Shown here: piece after piece, positions 26,814 to 35,913 of the stretch | Layout: the number at the start of each line of letters is the position of its first letter | Position numbering within the stretch: position 1 is the first letter of the stretch | From: Gaiella occulta | GTDB lineage: Bacteria; Actinomycetota; Thermoleophilia; Gaiellales; Gaiellaceae | Assembly (NCBI RefSeq): GCF_003351045.1 | Contig: NZ_QQZY01000002.1 | Location: forward strand, 556,001 to 620,000 | Length of the DNA: 64,000 nucleotides | Direction of reading: 5' to 3' | The notes under the pieces: model-generated | What the model saw: only the letters and a program-made list of their open reading frames with translations | Database searches by the model: none | What the model was told of the DNA's origin: nothing | Position numbers and translations under genes: made by a program

Positions 26814-27673
26814 CGAGCGTCAGCGAGCAGCCGTCGCCGACCGCCGGTGCGACCAGGACGACCGTTGCGATCCGGCGGCGCTCCCGCGCCCGCGAGATCG
26901 TGTGGGCGCTCGTGCCGCCGGTCGTCTTCTTCGCGGCCTTCGTCGGCTTCCTCTACCTCGTCTCGTACGTGATCCTCTCGCCCGGGCGACGGTTCCTGCT
27001 CCCACCCCCGCACACGATCGTCGAGAACGGGCTGCTCGACGGACGAAACCTGCGCGACCAGCTCGACGCCCTCTGGGACACGACGCAGGTCTCCATGGCC
27101 GGGCTCGGGATCGCCTTCGTGATCGGGACGCTCCTGGCGATCATGATGAGCCAGGCAAAATGGATCGAGCGCTCGCTCTATCCGTACGCGGTGATCGTGC
27201 AGGTGACGCCGATCATCGCGATCGTGCCGCTGATCGCGATCTGGTTCGGCTACGACTTCCAGGCGCGCGTCGTCGTCTGCGTGCTGATCTCGATCTTCCC
27301 GATCATCACCAACACGCTCTGGGGGCTGCTGACGGTCGAGAGCAACCTGCACGACCTCTTCACCCTGCATGGCACCGGGCGGCTGAAGCGGTTGCTGAAG
27401 CTCCAGCTCCCCCATGCCGTACCGTCGATCTTCGTCGGGCTGCGTATCTCGGCAGGCCTGTCGGTGATAGGGGCGATCGTGGCCGAGTTCTTCTTCCGGC
27501 AGGGCACGCCGGGACTCGGGCGACTGCTCGACCTCTACCGCGCCCGGCTGCAGACGGACCTGCTGATGAGCACGCTGCTCGTCGCCTGCGGGCTTGGGAT
27601 CGCGGTTTTCGTCGTCGTCGGATTCATCGGCAACAGGCTCACGAAGAGCTGGTTTGAGGCTTCCAACCGCTGA
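26810..27673 (+). CDS. ABC transporter permease (SsuC/TauC/ThiX type)
   Basis: A 287-residue inner-membrane permease with about six hydrophobic segments from residue 30 to the end. The BPD_transp_1 coupling loop is near residues 185-200 (LHGTGRLKRLLKLQLPHAVPSI), with the conserved Gly and the PHA motif. It pairs with the ATPase just upstream. The binding-protein gene follows after 170 nt and has its own regulatory motif. Confidence 0.92.
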   Translation: MTSVSEQPSPTAGATRTTVAIRRRSRAREIVWALVPPVVFFAAFVGFLYLVSYVILSPGRRFLLPPPHTIVENGLLDGRNLRDQLDALWDTTQVSMAGLGIAFVIGTLLAIMMSQAKWIERSLYPYAVIVQVTPIIAIVPLIAIWFGYDFQARVVVCVLISIFPIITNTLWGLLTVESNLHDLFTLHGTGRLKRLLKLQLPHAVPSIFVGLRISAGLSVIGAIVAEFFFRQGTPGLGRLLDLYRARLQTDLLMSTLLVACGLGIAVFVVVGFIGNRLTKSWFEASNR

Positions 27674-27843
27674 GGGCACGCTTGACTTCTAACCCATCAG
27701 GTATCAACATGTCAGACCAGTCAGCGTTTCCGGTGGAGCGCCTGCGCGGGACTGGCTCTCGCGGCCGTCGGGCGTCCCAATCAGGAGCAGTGTCCACCAT
27801 TACACCTCTCTGACGGCGCGAGGAGGGGGAGGAAAGGAGCGAG
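27674..27843 (+). promoter_or_regulatory. Regulatory gap before the binding-protein gene
   Basis: The 170-nt gap carries, at 27703-27725, the segment with ATCAACATGTCAGACCA. It closely matches ATGAACATATCAGACCA at 45476-45492. The gene downstream has a GGAGGGGGAGGAAAGGAG ribosome-binding region. The binding protein therefore probably has its own regulated promoter inside the operon. Confidence 0.6.
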
Positions 27844-29001
27844 ATGAGGAAGGGAAGACTTGGGGCAATAGGCCTCGGCACCGGGCTCGTGCTCGCCGCC
27901 GTGCTCGCGGTCGGCTTCGGGATCGCTCAGGCCGCGTCCGGGAGCGCGAAGGCGACCAGTCCCCTGCAGAAGGCCTGCGGCGGCAAGATCGTGGTGCAGA
28001 CCGACTGGTTCCCGGAGCCCGAGCACGGCGCGCTGTACCAGCTCGCCGGCACGAACGGCACGCTCGATGCGAAGAGGGGTCGCTACACGGGCCAGATCGG
28101 CAAGACGGGCGTGCAGCTCGAGATCCGCTCGGGCGGGCCGTTCACCGGCTTCCAGCAGCCGATCTCGCAGCTATACCAGGATTCGAGCATCACCATCGGC
28201 TACGTCACGACCGACGAGGCGGTGCAGCTCTCGAAGAAGCTGCCGACGGTGGCGATCGTGGCGCCGCTCGAGTTCAGCCCCCAGATCCTGATGTGGAACC
28301 CGCAGAAGTTGAGCATCAGCCGGTTCCAGGACATCGCCAACTCCGGCGCCAAGGTGCTCGTGTTCGAGGGCGGCGTCTGGGTCGACTACCTGGTCAGCCG
28401 CGGCTGGGTGAACAAGAACCAGGTCGACACGTCCTACGACGGCTCTCCCACCCGCTTCGTCGCAAGCGACGGCGCGATCGTCCAGCAGGGGTTCGCGACG
28501 AGCGAGCCGTACCAGTATCTGCACGACATCAAGCAGTGGGGCAAGCCGGTCAAGTACCTGATGATCAAGAACTCCGGCTACGTCCCGTACCCGCAGGCCC
28601 TCGCGGCCAAGCCCGACGTCGTGAAGTCGAAGCGCGCCTGCTTCAAGCTGCTCGTGCCGCTGGTCCAGAAGGCGCAGGTCGACTTCCTGGCCAAGCCTGC
28701 CGCGGTGAACGACAAGCTCGTCCAGATCGTCGACGACATGAAGACGTTCTGGGTGCTGACGAAGGCCGGCAACGCCTGGAACGCGGACCAGCAGCGCAAG
28801 CTCGGCCTCGTCCAGAACGGGCCCAACTGCACGCTCGGCGACTTCAACATGAAGCGCACGCAGCAGCTGATCAACCTGCTCAAGCCGATCTACACAGCCA
28901 AGGGGCTCGACACGTTCGACCCGAACCTGAAGGCCGCGCAGATCGTCACGAACGAGTTCATCAACCCGAAGATCGGGCTGAAGTCGAAGAGATGCACGTG
29001 A
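27844..29001 (+). CDS. ABC transporter substrate-binding protein (SsuA/ThiY-like)
   Basis: A 385-residue exported binding protein. Residues 1 to about 32 form a signal peptide. The mature N-terminus has VVQTDWFPEPEHGALYQL near residues 50-67, matching the DWFPxxEH opening of NMT1/ThiY-type proteins, whose ligands are pyrimidines and related ring compounds. The YVTTDEAVQLSKKLPTVAI segment is near residue 120. No sugar- or amino-acid-binding hallmark is seen. With the ATPase and permease it forms a complete importer. Confidence 0.9.
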   Translation: MRKGRLGAIGLGTGLVLAAVLAVGFGIAQAASGSAKATSPLQKACGGKIVVQTDWFPEPEHGALYQLAGTNGTLDAKRGRYTGQIGKTGVQLEIRSGGPFTGFQQPISQLYQDSSITIGYVTTDEAVQLSKKLPTVAIVAPLEFSPQILMWNPQKLSISRFQDIANSGAKVLVFEGGVWVDYLVSRGWVNKNQVDTSYDGSPTRFVASDGAIVQQGFATSEPYQYLHDIKQWGKPVKYLMIKNSGYVPYPQALAAKPDVVKSKRACFKLLVPLVQKAQVDFLAKPAAVNDKLVQIVDDMKTFWVLTKAGNAWNADQQRKLGLVQNGPNCTLGDFNMKRTQQLINLLKPIYTAKGLDTFDPNLKAAQIVTNEFINPKIGLKSKRCT

Positions 29002-29075
29002 GGCGCTCCGCACGTCACTAACGAGGAGGGTGGGCCCGAGCCGAGACGGGGCCGCGGGCCCGCCCTTCCACTCGA

Positions 29076-30509
29076 ATGGCAACAACGCTCATCCGCAACC
29101 TGGAGTTCGCACTCACGGTCGATGCGCTCGACCGCGAGTTCCGGGACGCGGCAATCGTCGTCGACGGGGAGCGGATCGTAGCGCTCGGTCCGTCGGCCGA
29201 GGTCGAGGCGACCCACCCGCCGGAGAGCGTCGACGCGGTCGTCGATGGACGCCGGCGCGGCGTCGTCCCGGGGTTCGTGGACGCGCACGTGCACCTCTCC
29301 GAGACGCTCTCGCGCGCGGTCTTCCCCGACAACCTCGGAACGCGGGCCTGGGTGTTCCACTGGGCCAAGCCGTTCTACGCGCACGTCGGGCCGGAGGACG
29401 AGCACGTGTCCGTGCAGCTCGGCGTGGCGGAGATGCTGCGCAGCGGCACGACGTGCTTCCTCGACATGGGCTCCCAGCATGACGCCGGCATCACCGCGCG
29501 GGCGGCAGCCGAGGTGGGCATCCGTGGCGTCGTCGGCCGGCACGCCGCCGATGTCGCGCCCGATGTCCTCCCAGCCGGCTGGACGGACGAGATGGTCGAG
29601 CACCACTTCTTCCCGAACGCGGACGTCGCGCTCGATGTCCTCGAGCAGCAGGTGCGCGACTGGAACGGCTACGCGGACGGCCGCATCCGCTGCTGGGTGA
29701 ACATCGAGGGCAAGGAGCCCTGCAGCCCGGAGCTGCACGTTGGCGCACGCGCTCTCTCCGAGCAGCTCGGCGTCGGCACGACGTACCACCTCGCCTCCTC
29801 GATCGAGGAGGCGCGCGTGTCGGAGCGCCGGCACGGCCGCTGGCCGGTGACGCGCATCGCCGAGCTCGACGGGCTCGGGCCGAACCTCGTGATCGCGCAC
29901 GGCGTCGCCGTCAAGGACGAGGAGATCCCGCTGCTCGCCCGGCACGACACGAAGATCGCCTTCTGCCCGTCGACCTCGCTCAAGCTCGCGAAGGGCGCCA
30001 CCGCGATCGGCAGGTACCCTGAGATGCGCGACGCGGGCGTCACGGTCGGGCTCGGCACGGACGGCGTCGCGGCGGCGGGGAACCTCAACCTGATGCGGCA
30101 GCTCTACCTGGCGGCCGGGCTGTTCAAGGACGCGCGCTTGGACGAGAGCCAGATCGGCGCCCGCGAGGCGCTGCGTATGGCGACGATCGACGGCGCTCGC
30201 GCCCTCGGCTGGGACGACGAGATCGGCTCGCTCGAGGCCGGCAAGCGCGCCGACTTCGTCCTCTTCGACCTCGACCACCACGAGTGGACGCCCTACGACG
30301 ACCCGCTGCAGGCGCTCGTCTGGTCGGTCAGCGCGGCGAGCGTGGCGGAGACGTGGGTGGACGGCCAGCCGCTCTACCGGGACGGGCGCATCCTCACCCT
30401 CGACGAGCCCGAGTTGCGCACCGAGGCGCGCGGGCGGGGCGCGGAGATCGTCCGCCGGGCGGGGCTCGACCGCTCCTCCACCCCGGTCACGACGACGCTC
30501 TACGACTGA
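29076..30509 (+). CDS. Amidohydrolase of the TRZ/ATZ (deaminase) family
   Basis: A 477-residue metal-dependent hydrolase. The first metal motif is VDAHVHLSE (near residue 66), the later ligands are in IAHGVAV (near 272) and GTDGVAAAGNLNL (near 327), and the C-terminus returns to the beta-sandwich of cyclic deaminases (AGKRADFVLFD). The segment usually written HLAES is HLASSIEEA here. Members deaminate or dechlorinate ring nitrogen compounds (guanine, atrazine, 5'-deoxyadenosine). It follows the binding protein after about 75 nt. Confidence 0.88.
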   Translation: MATTLIRNLEFALTVDALDREFRDAAIVVDGERIVALGPSAEVEATHPPESVDAVVDGRRRGVVPGFVDAHVHLSETLSRAVFPDNLGTRAWVFHWAKPFYAHVGPEDEHVSVQLGVAEMLRSGTTCFLDMGSQHDAGITARAAAEVGIRGVVGRHAADVAPDVLPAGWTDEMVEHHFFPNADVALDVLEQQVRDWNGYADGRIRCWVNIEGKEPCSPELHVGARALSEQLGVGTTYHLASSIEEARVSERRHGRWPVTRIAELDGLGPNLVIAHGVAVKDEEIPLLARHDTKIAFCPSTSLKLAKGATAIGRYPEMRDAGVTVGLGTDGVAAAGNLNLMRQLYLAAGLFKDARLDESQIGAREALRMATIDGARALGWDDEIGSLEAGKRADFVLFDLDHHEWTPYDDPLQALVWSVSAASVAETWVDGQPLYRDGRILTLDEPELRTEARGRGAEIVRRAGLDRSSTPVTTTLYD

Positions 30510-30510
30510 C

Positions 30511-31665
30511 GTGGACGAGGTAGGCCCGGTTGCGCTCGCGGGCGCGGAAGGCGCGTTCACCCTCGGGCTCGAGGACGGGCGGATCGCGTCCGTCACGCCG
30601 GCGGTCGGCGCGCCGCTGCGCCTCGCCCTACCCGCGCTCGCCGACCTACATGTGCACGCCGACCGCGCCTTCGCGCGCGGCCCGCGGCCACCCCGCTCGC
30701 TCGCCGACGCAGTCGAGCTCGTGCGCGAGATCAAGCTGGCCTCGAGCGAGGACGACGTCCGTGAGCGGGCCACGCGTCTGTTCGCACGGGCGCTCGCGCA
30801 TGGGACCCTGCGCATGCGCACGCACGTCGACATCGACAAGCTGATCGGCGAGCGCGGACTCGGCGGCGTCCTGGCGGCGCGGGAGGCGGTCGCAGGGAGG
30901 ATCGACGTCGAGATCGTCGCCTTCGCAACGAAGTTCGCCGATCCGACGACCCCAGACGGCGAGGCGCGGCTGCGCGCGGCGGTCGGCGCCGGCGCCGACC
31001 TGCTCGGCGGCGTCCCTGCCTTGCACGCCGATCCGGTCGCGTCCGTCGAGCGCGTGCTCGACCTCGCCGCCGAGCTCGGGCTCGCCGCCGATCTCCACGT
31101 CGACGAGGCGTCCACGCCTGAGCCCTTCGTGCTCGAAGCGCTCGCGGACGCAACGCTCGCCCGAGGCCTCGAGGGCCGCGTCACGGCGAGCCACACCTGC
31201 GCCCTCGCGGCGGTCGACGACGCGACCGCACGCCGCACGATCGCGAAGCTGGCCGAGGCTCGGATCACCGTGATCGCGCTGCCGGCGCTCAACCTCTTCC
31301 TGCAGGGTCGCGGGGACGCGACCCCGCGCGTGCGCGGGCTCACGCTTGTGCGCGAGCTCGCCGCCGCGGGCGTCGAGGTACGCTTCGCGAGCGACAACGT
31401 CCGCGACGTCTTCTACCCGTACGGCGACGCCGACCCGCTCGAGGCCGCCTGGCTCGCCGCGCTCTCGGCCCACGTGGACGACGAGGACGTCCTCCTTGCC
31501 GGGGTGTGCGGTGGCCGCACGCGACTCCGGGCCGGTGACGCGGCCGACGTCGTGCTGCTCGACGCGCCGTCGTTCCAAGATGCCCTCTCGATCAGGCCCG
31601 CCGGGCGGACGGTGCTCCGCGCGGGCGCGATCGAGTCGGGGCCCGGCCAGGGAGGTCACCCATGA
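30511..31665 (+). CDS. Cytosine deaminase-like amidohydrolase
   Basis: A 384-residue protein with the CodA pattern: ADLHVHADRAF near residue 44, RTHVDID near 107, DLHVDEAS near 197, ASHTC near 227 and ASDNVRD near 291. These carry the metal-binding His and Asp and the catalytic Glu. The GTG start lies 1 nt after the previous stop. CodA family members remove an amino group from cytosine, creatinine or isoguanine. The substrate here is unknown, and an N-terminal His-rich extension is absent. Confidence 0.85.
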   Translation: MDEVGPVALAGAEGAFTLGLEDGRIASVTPAVGAPLRLALPALADLHVHADRAFARGPRPPRSLADAVELVREIKLASSEDDVRERATRLFARALAHGTLRMRTHVDIDKLIGERGLGGVLAAREAVAGRIDVEIVAFATKFADPTTPDGEARLRAAVGAGADLLGGVPALHADPVASVERVLDLAAELGLAADLHVDEASTPEPFVLEALADATLARGLEGRVTASHTCALAAVDDATARRTIAKLAEARITVIALPALNLFLQGRGDATPRVRGLTLVRELAAAGVEVRFASDNVRDVFYPYGDADPLEAAWLAALSAHVDDEDVLLAGVCGGRTRLRAGDAADVVLLDAPSFQDALSIRPAGRTVLRAGAIESGPGQGGHP

Positions 31666-32531
31666 GCATCACCCCCGCCGTCCGCCCTGGGTGGTTCGAG
31701 CTCTTGCTCGAGGACGAGACCGATGACGGCGCCGGCCTGCCTGCCGGCTTCGCCGCCGTGTACGGCGGCGACTGGCGCCTGCCGCCCGGCGGCGAGCAGC
31801 CCTACCTCTACGTCAACTTCTGCACCGCCCGCGACGGACGCGTCTCCTTCGCCGACCCGGGGCACCTGAGCGGGGCCGACGTCTCCGGCTTCGACGAGCG
31901 CGACCGCTGGCTAATGGGTCTGCTGCGTGCGCGCGCCGACTGCGTGCTGATGGGCGACGGGACGCTGCACTCGGAGCCCGACCACCTGTGGACGGCCGAG
32001 TTCATCTTTCCCCCGGAGGCGGCTGCGTTCGCCGCGCTCCGCGCCGCCGAGCGGCGACGGCCCGTGCCGCTACAGGTGTTCGTCTCGCTGACGGGGCAGC
32101 TGCGCTGGGATGCGGCCGTCTTCGGCGAGGCCAAGAGCGAGGTCGTCATCGCGACCACGACGGTGGGCGTGCGCAACGTGGCCGAGCGTCCCGCTACGAC
32201 CGCACAGGTCGAGGCGCTCGTCCTCGGCGAGCAGGAGGTCAACTTCGGCCGGCTCGCGCGCACGCTCGCCGAGCGGTACGGCGTCGCGACGCTTCTCTGC
32301 GAGGGCGGGCCGCGCGTATACGGCTCCGTGCTGCGGTCAGGGCTCGCCTGCGACGAGTTCCTCACGCTCTCACCCTTGGTGCTCGGCGACTCCGACGAGG
32401 GCCCGTACCGGCCGAGCCTCGTCGAGGGAGCCCGCTTCCGGCCGGGAGCGGCGCCGCAGTCGAGACTGCTCAGCATCCGCCGTGCCGGCGACTACCTGTA
32501 CCTGCGCTCCCGGTACGCCGCGCGGAGCTAG
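31662..32531 (+). CDS. RibD C-terminal/dihydrofolate-reductase-like reductase
   Basis: A 289-residue protein of the RibD reductase fold. YVNFCTARDGRVSF near residue 49 is the usual first strand and catalytic loop. ADCVLMGDGTLHSEPD near 91, EVVIATTTVG near 163 and LLCEGGPRVYGSVLRSG near 207 match the NADPH-binding pattern of the family. It would reduce a pyrimidine- or pterin-like ring with NADPH. It overlaps the deaminase by ATGA and is the last gene of the rightward operon, converging on the hydantoinase. The 43-nt gap 32532-32574 between the two operons shows only a weak GGTCA/TGACC pair. Confidence 0.85.
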   Translation: MSITPAVRPGWFELLLEDETDDGAGLPAGFAAVYGGDWRLPPGGEQPYLYVNFCTARDGRVSFADPGHLSGADVSGFDERDRWLMGLLRARADCVLMGDGTLHSEPDHLWTAEFIFPPEAAAFAALRAAERRRPVPLQVFVSLTGQLRWDAAVFGEAKSEVVIATTTVGVRNVAERPATTAQVEALVLGEQEVNFGRLARTLAERYGVATLLCEGGPRVYGSVLRSGLACDEFLTLSPLVLGDSDEGPYRPSLVEGARFRPGAAPQSRLLSIRRAGDYLYLRSRYAARS

Positions 32532-32574
32532 TCAGGCGGCGCAGGTCAGGCCGTCGTGACCGGCAGCGACGACG

Positions 32575-33939
32575 TCATGCGCCGTACGGCGAGCGGTCGG
32601 GCCGCGTCACGCAGCGACCGCGACCCGACGCGTCCGGGTCGACCTTGCCTTCCTCGAACACGACCCGCCCGCGCGCAACGGTCAGCACGGGCCAGCCGCG
32701 CAGCCGCATGCCCTCGTAGATGCACGTGCCCTTGCCGTCGTGGACGACCTCCCGCTCCTCATCGAGGTCGACGAGGACGAGGTCGGCGTCGGCGCCGACG
32801 GTGAGCGACCCCTTGCGCGGGTAGAGCCCGAAGCGGCGCGCCGGCGTGTAGCTGTTCATCTCCACGAGCCGAGAGAGCGGCAGCCCGCGGTTGTGCACCC
32901 CCTCGTTCAGCAGTAGCGGCAGCTCCCACGGGAACGAGACGATCCCGGGCTTCTCCTTCCAGAGGTCATTGCCCTCCTTGGGGAAGAAGGGGACGTGGTC
33001 GGAGCCGAGGCTGCGCACCGTGCCGGCGAAGATGCCGCGCCAGAGCCCTTCGATCTCGTCGCGGTCGCGCAGCGGCGGCGAGATCTTCGCGCGCATGTCG
33101 AGGTCCGGGTCGTAGCAGCTGCGCGTCAGGTAGTGAGGGCAGGTCTCGATCGTGACGTCGACGCCGCGCGCCCGCGCGGCCTCCGCCACCACGGGCCCCT
33201 GCCCGACGGTGGTGTGGACAACGTAGAGTGGGCATCCCGTCAGCTCGGCGAGGAAGATCATGCGCTGGATCGTCTCCACCTCGCAGAACGCGGGCCGGGA
33301 CTCGGTGAAGGCACCGAGGTCCTGGCGGCCCGTGGCGATCAGCTCCTGCTTCAGCCACGTGGCGATGCCGGTGTTCTCGCAGTGGACGGAGACGACGCCA
33401 CCCGGGATCTGCGCCGCGGTGCGCATCGTCGCGTACACCCAGCCGTCGGTGGCCGGGACGATCCCGATCGGGTTCTCGGCCTCGTAGCCGAAGTAGAGCT
33501 TGAACGAGCGCACCCCCGTCTCGGCCACGATCCGCTCGATCTCGTGAACATGCTCCTCGCGCTGGATGCCGAAGTGGAAGCCGAAGTCGACGTGCACGTT
33601 CTCCTCGCCGACGGCCGATCGCTCCCTATAGAACGGGATGTAGGACGGCTCCTTCGTACGGATGTAGAGGAGGATCGTCGTGATGCCGCCGCGCGCCGCC
33701 TGCGCCGTCTCGGTGCGCATGTCCTCGTCGTAGGGGTAGTTGACGCCGAGGTGGCAGTGCGGGTCGATCACGCCCGGCATGAGCACGCGGCCGTCGGCGT
33801 CGATCTCGCGCGTCCCGGCCGGGAGCGCGTCGCTCGCGCCGAGGGCGACGATCTGCTCTCCGCGCACGGCCACGCCCCCGAACGTCTCGCCCGTGTGGGT
33901 GACGATACGGGCGTTGCGAATCACCAGGTCAGCTTCCAC
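32575..33939 (-). CDS. D-hydantoinase/dihydropyrimidinase-like cyclic amidohydrolase
   Basis: A 454-residue cyclic amidohydrolase. The metal motif DPHCHLG is near residue 63, the Lys that would be carboxylated in SFKLYFGY near 148, and later ligands in SVHCEN, VVHTTVGQG and GSDHVPF. It hydrolyses the CO-NH bond of hydantoin or dihydropyrimidine rings, or of allantoin. The GTG at 33939 has a GAGGAGG ribosome-binding site. It is the last gene of the leftward operon and overlaps the DpaA-like gene by 11 nt. D-hydantoinase fits slightly better than allantoinase. Confidence 0.88.
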   Translation of the reverse strand: MEADLVIRNARIVTHTGETFGGVAVRGEQIVALGASDALPAGTREIDADGRVLMPGVIDPHCHLGVNYPYDEDMRTETAQAARGGITTILLYIRTKEPSYIPFYRERSAVGEENVHVDFGFHFGIQREEHVHEIERIVAETGVRSFKLYFGYEAENPIGIVPATDGWVYATMRTAAQIPGGVVSVHCENTGIATWLKQELIATGRQDLGAFTESRPAFCEVETIQRMIFLAELTGCPLYVVHTTVGQGPVVAEAARARGVDVTIETCPHYLTRSCYDPDLDMRAKISPPLRDRDEIEGLWRGIFAGTVRSLGSDHVPFFPKEGNDLWKEKPGIVSFPWELPLLLNEGVHNRGLPLSRLVEMNSYTPARRFGLYPRKGSLTVGADADLVLVDLDEEREVVHDGKGTCIYEGMRLRGWPVLTVARGRVVFEEGKVDPDASGRGRCVTRPDRSPYGA

Positions 33940-34825
33940 GTCGATCCTCCTCGATCGAGTCGATGATCCTCCGGATACCCGTCCACTGGCTCGCTCCGAC
34001 GGTGACGGGCGCGCGGCGCCCGAGACCCCGCGCCCAGACCGCCTCGAGCCCGAGCTCTCGCGCGGCGTCGAGGTCGACCCCTCCCGGTGGCGCGGCCAGG
34101 TCGATGACGAGGGCACCGCGCGGCAGCAGCTCGAGCAGCGCACGGTCGACGACCCGTGTCGGCACGGTGGAGAAGAGCATGGCGAGCGCCGGCGCGAGCC
34201 CGGCGAGCCCCTCGAACGGCACCGCGTCGGCGCCGGCGGCGAGCGCGGCGGCTCGCTGCACGGGATCGCGCGCGACGACGGTGACGCGGGCGCCGAGCAG
34301 CACGAGCGTCCGCGCGAGGAGCGCCCCGATCGTGCCGTGCCCCACGACCGCCACGCGGGAGCCGTGCAGCGTCACCCGCGTGTGTGCGATCGCGGCGGCG
34401 AGGACGCCCTCGACGATGGCGGGACCGCGCAGAAGCATCAGCTCCTTGTCGTGCTCGTACTCGTGCAGCGTCAGGCCGACCTCGGCCGCCGCCTGGCGCA
34501 GCCCGTCGTCCGCGGTGCCGAGGATGACGTGGGCGCCGGGGGCGAGCTCGCGAAGCAGCCCGGCGGCCGGGACGATCGGGGCCGGGGCCGCAGGGGCGAA
34601 CAGCGACCCGTCGGCGGCGATGCCGGGGATCGGGAAGAGCGCGTAGTGCGCTCCGCACATCGCCTCTGCCGCGGTCGCCGCGAGCGTGACACCCTCGATC
34701 CCGTTGTCGGGCCAAGGGAAACCGTATGCCGAGACCTGCGCGCCGCCGGCGGCGGCGAGCCGCGCGATCTCCTGCTCGCGCTCGTCGCCCGCGACGACGG
34801 CGATCCGGATCCCGGCGAGACTCAC
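33929..34825 (-). CDS. Dipicolinate synthase subunit A-like (DpaA/SpoVFA-like) dehydrogenase
   Basis: A 298-residue protein similar in plan to DpaA: an N-terminal domain with the DpaA-like opening (IAVVAGDEREQEIARLAAAGGAQV) and a C-terminal NAD(P)-binding domain with VAVVGHGTIGALLARTL near residue 158. DpaA helps make dipicolinate in spores, which this organism is not expected to form, and no DpaB flavoprotein is nearby. Its role may be to oxidise or reduce a ring or imine intermediate. It overlaps the opine dehydrogenase gene by GTGA. Confidence 0.7.
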   Translation of the reverse strand: MSLAGIRIAVVAGDEREQEIARLAAAGGAQVSAYGFPWPDNGIEGVTLAATAAEAMCGAHYALFPIPGIAADGSLFAPAAPAPIVPAAGLLRELAPGAHVILGTADDGLRQAAAEVGLTLHEYEHDKELMLLRGPAIVEGVLAAAIAHTRVTLHGSRVAVVGHGTIGALLARTLVLLGARVTVVARDPVQRAAALAAGADAVPFEGLAGLAPALAMLFSTVPTRVVDRALLELLPRGALVIDLAAPPGGVDLDAARELGLEAVWARGLGRRAPVTVGASQWTGIRRIIDSIEEDRRGS

Positions 34826-35913
34826 GCCGTCGCCCGCACGAGCTCCAGCAGGCTGTCGCGGTCGAGCCCGGAGATGCCGAGCCGCTCCGCCGTCAGCCCC
34901 GTCGAGCGCAGGTCCTCACCACGCAGCGCCGACGCGACCTCGACGAGCGCCGTGACGTACGGCGTCTCCACGCCGCCGATCCTCGCCAGCTCGAGCATCG
35001 GCACGAGCCCGTAGCCGAAGTCCTCGCAGTAGTAGCGGTGGTCGAGCGAGTCCGGGGCTCGGATGAGGCGGTTAGCCTCGCCTCCGGCGATCGCGGTACG
35101 CACGTCGCCGCGCGCGACCGCGTCGGCGTCGTCGACGGTCCCGATCGCCAGCATCTCCTCGACGAGCGGCGGCAGCTCGTGCCCGAAAGCGGCCGCCACG
35201 GCGAGGCGCTCCCGGTCGAGGGTAGCGATCGACCTCGCGACCCCCGGCGTCATGGCGTCCACGTAGAAGCGGAACTCGCCGCCCGTCGCCTCCACCCAGG
35301 CAGCCGAGAGGATCGCGCCCGGGGTGTGCAGGACGAGGTTGACGTTCGCGAGGCTGGAGGCGATCACATCGCGGACCGGCGTCGCGGTGGGATAGAGCGT
35401 GTGCGCCAGGGCGAGAGCATCCTCGCCGCCGGGCAGGCAGGCCGCACGGACGCAGCCCGCGGCGCCCGTGATGCGCACCGAGCCCGGGTCGGGCTTGCGG
35501 GCGACGTACGTGAGCGTGGAGAACTCGACGAGCGGCGGCGGCACGGCGCCGCGCTCCCGGAAGACCGCCGCGACGTGCAGTGCCCCGCCCGTGTGGCCAG
35601 GGTTGAGCAGGATGGGGCACGAGACGGCGGCGTCGACGAGCGCGCCGGCGACCGCCTCGTGGGCGAGCGCGGGCAGGCAGACCATGGCGACGTCCGCGCC
35701 GGCGAGTGCCCCGGCGAGCGAGTCGGCAAACACCGCCGGCCCCGCGAAGCCCTCGCCCAGCACGCCCTCGTAGCGCACCCCGCCCGCCTCGCGGAACGGC
35801 GCAATCGTGGCGTGGCGGCCGTTCCACCAGCGCAGCTCGTGGCCGGCGAGCGTCAGCTCGACGACCGCGGCCGCGCCGCCGGCCCCCGCGCCGATGACGC
35901 AGACGACCGTCAC
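34822..35913 (-). CDS. NAD/NADP octopine/nopaline dehydrogenase family protein
   Basis: A 363-residue protein with an N-terminal Rossmann fold (VIGAGAGGAAAVVELTLAGHEL at residues 7-28) and the helical C-terminal domain of opine dehydrogenases (LANVNLVLHTPGAILSAAW near 172). Opine dehydrogenases interconvert an N-carboxyalkyl amino acid with an amino acid and a 2-oxo acid. In a degradative operon the oxidative direction is likely. Coupled on both sides by GTGA overlaps. Confidence 0.8.
   Translation of the reverse strand: MTVVCVIGAGAGGAAAVVELTLAGHELRWWNGRHATIAPFREAGGVRYEGVLGEGFAGPAVFADSLAGALAGADVAMVCLPALAHEAVAGALVDAAVSCPILLNPGHTGGALHVAAVFRERGAVPPPLVEFSTLTYVARKPDPGSVRITGAAGCVRAACLPGGEDALALAHTLYPTATPVRDVIASSLANVNLVLHTPGAILSAAWVEATGGEFRFYVDAMTPGVARSIATLDRERLAVAAAFGHELPPLVEEMLAIGTVDDADAVARGDVRTAIAGGEANRLIRAPDSLDHRYYCEDFGYGLVPMLELARIGGVETPYVTALVEVASALRGEDLRSTGLTAERLGISGLDRDSLLELVRATA

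Noticed and set aside
32532-32574. Possible bidirectional terminator between the converging operons
   Set aside because: Only a 5-bp GGTCA/TGACC pair and no U tract. Too weak to call.
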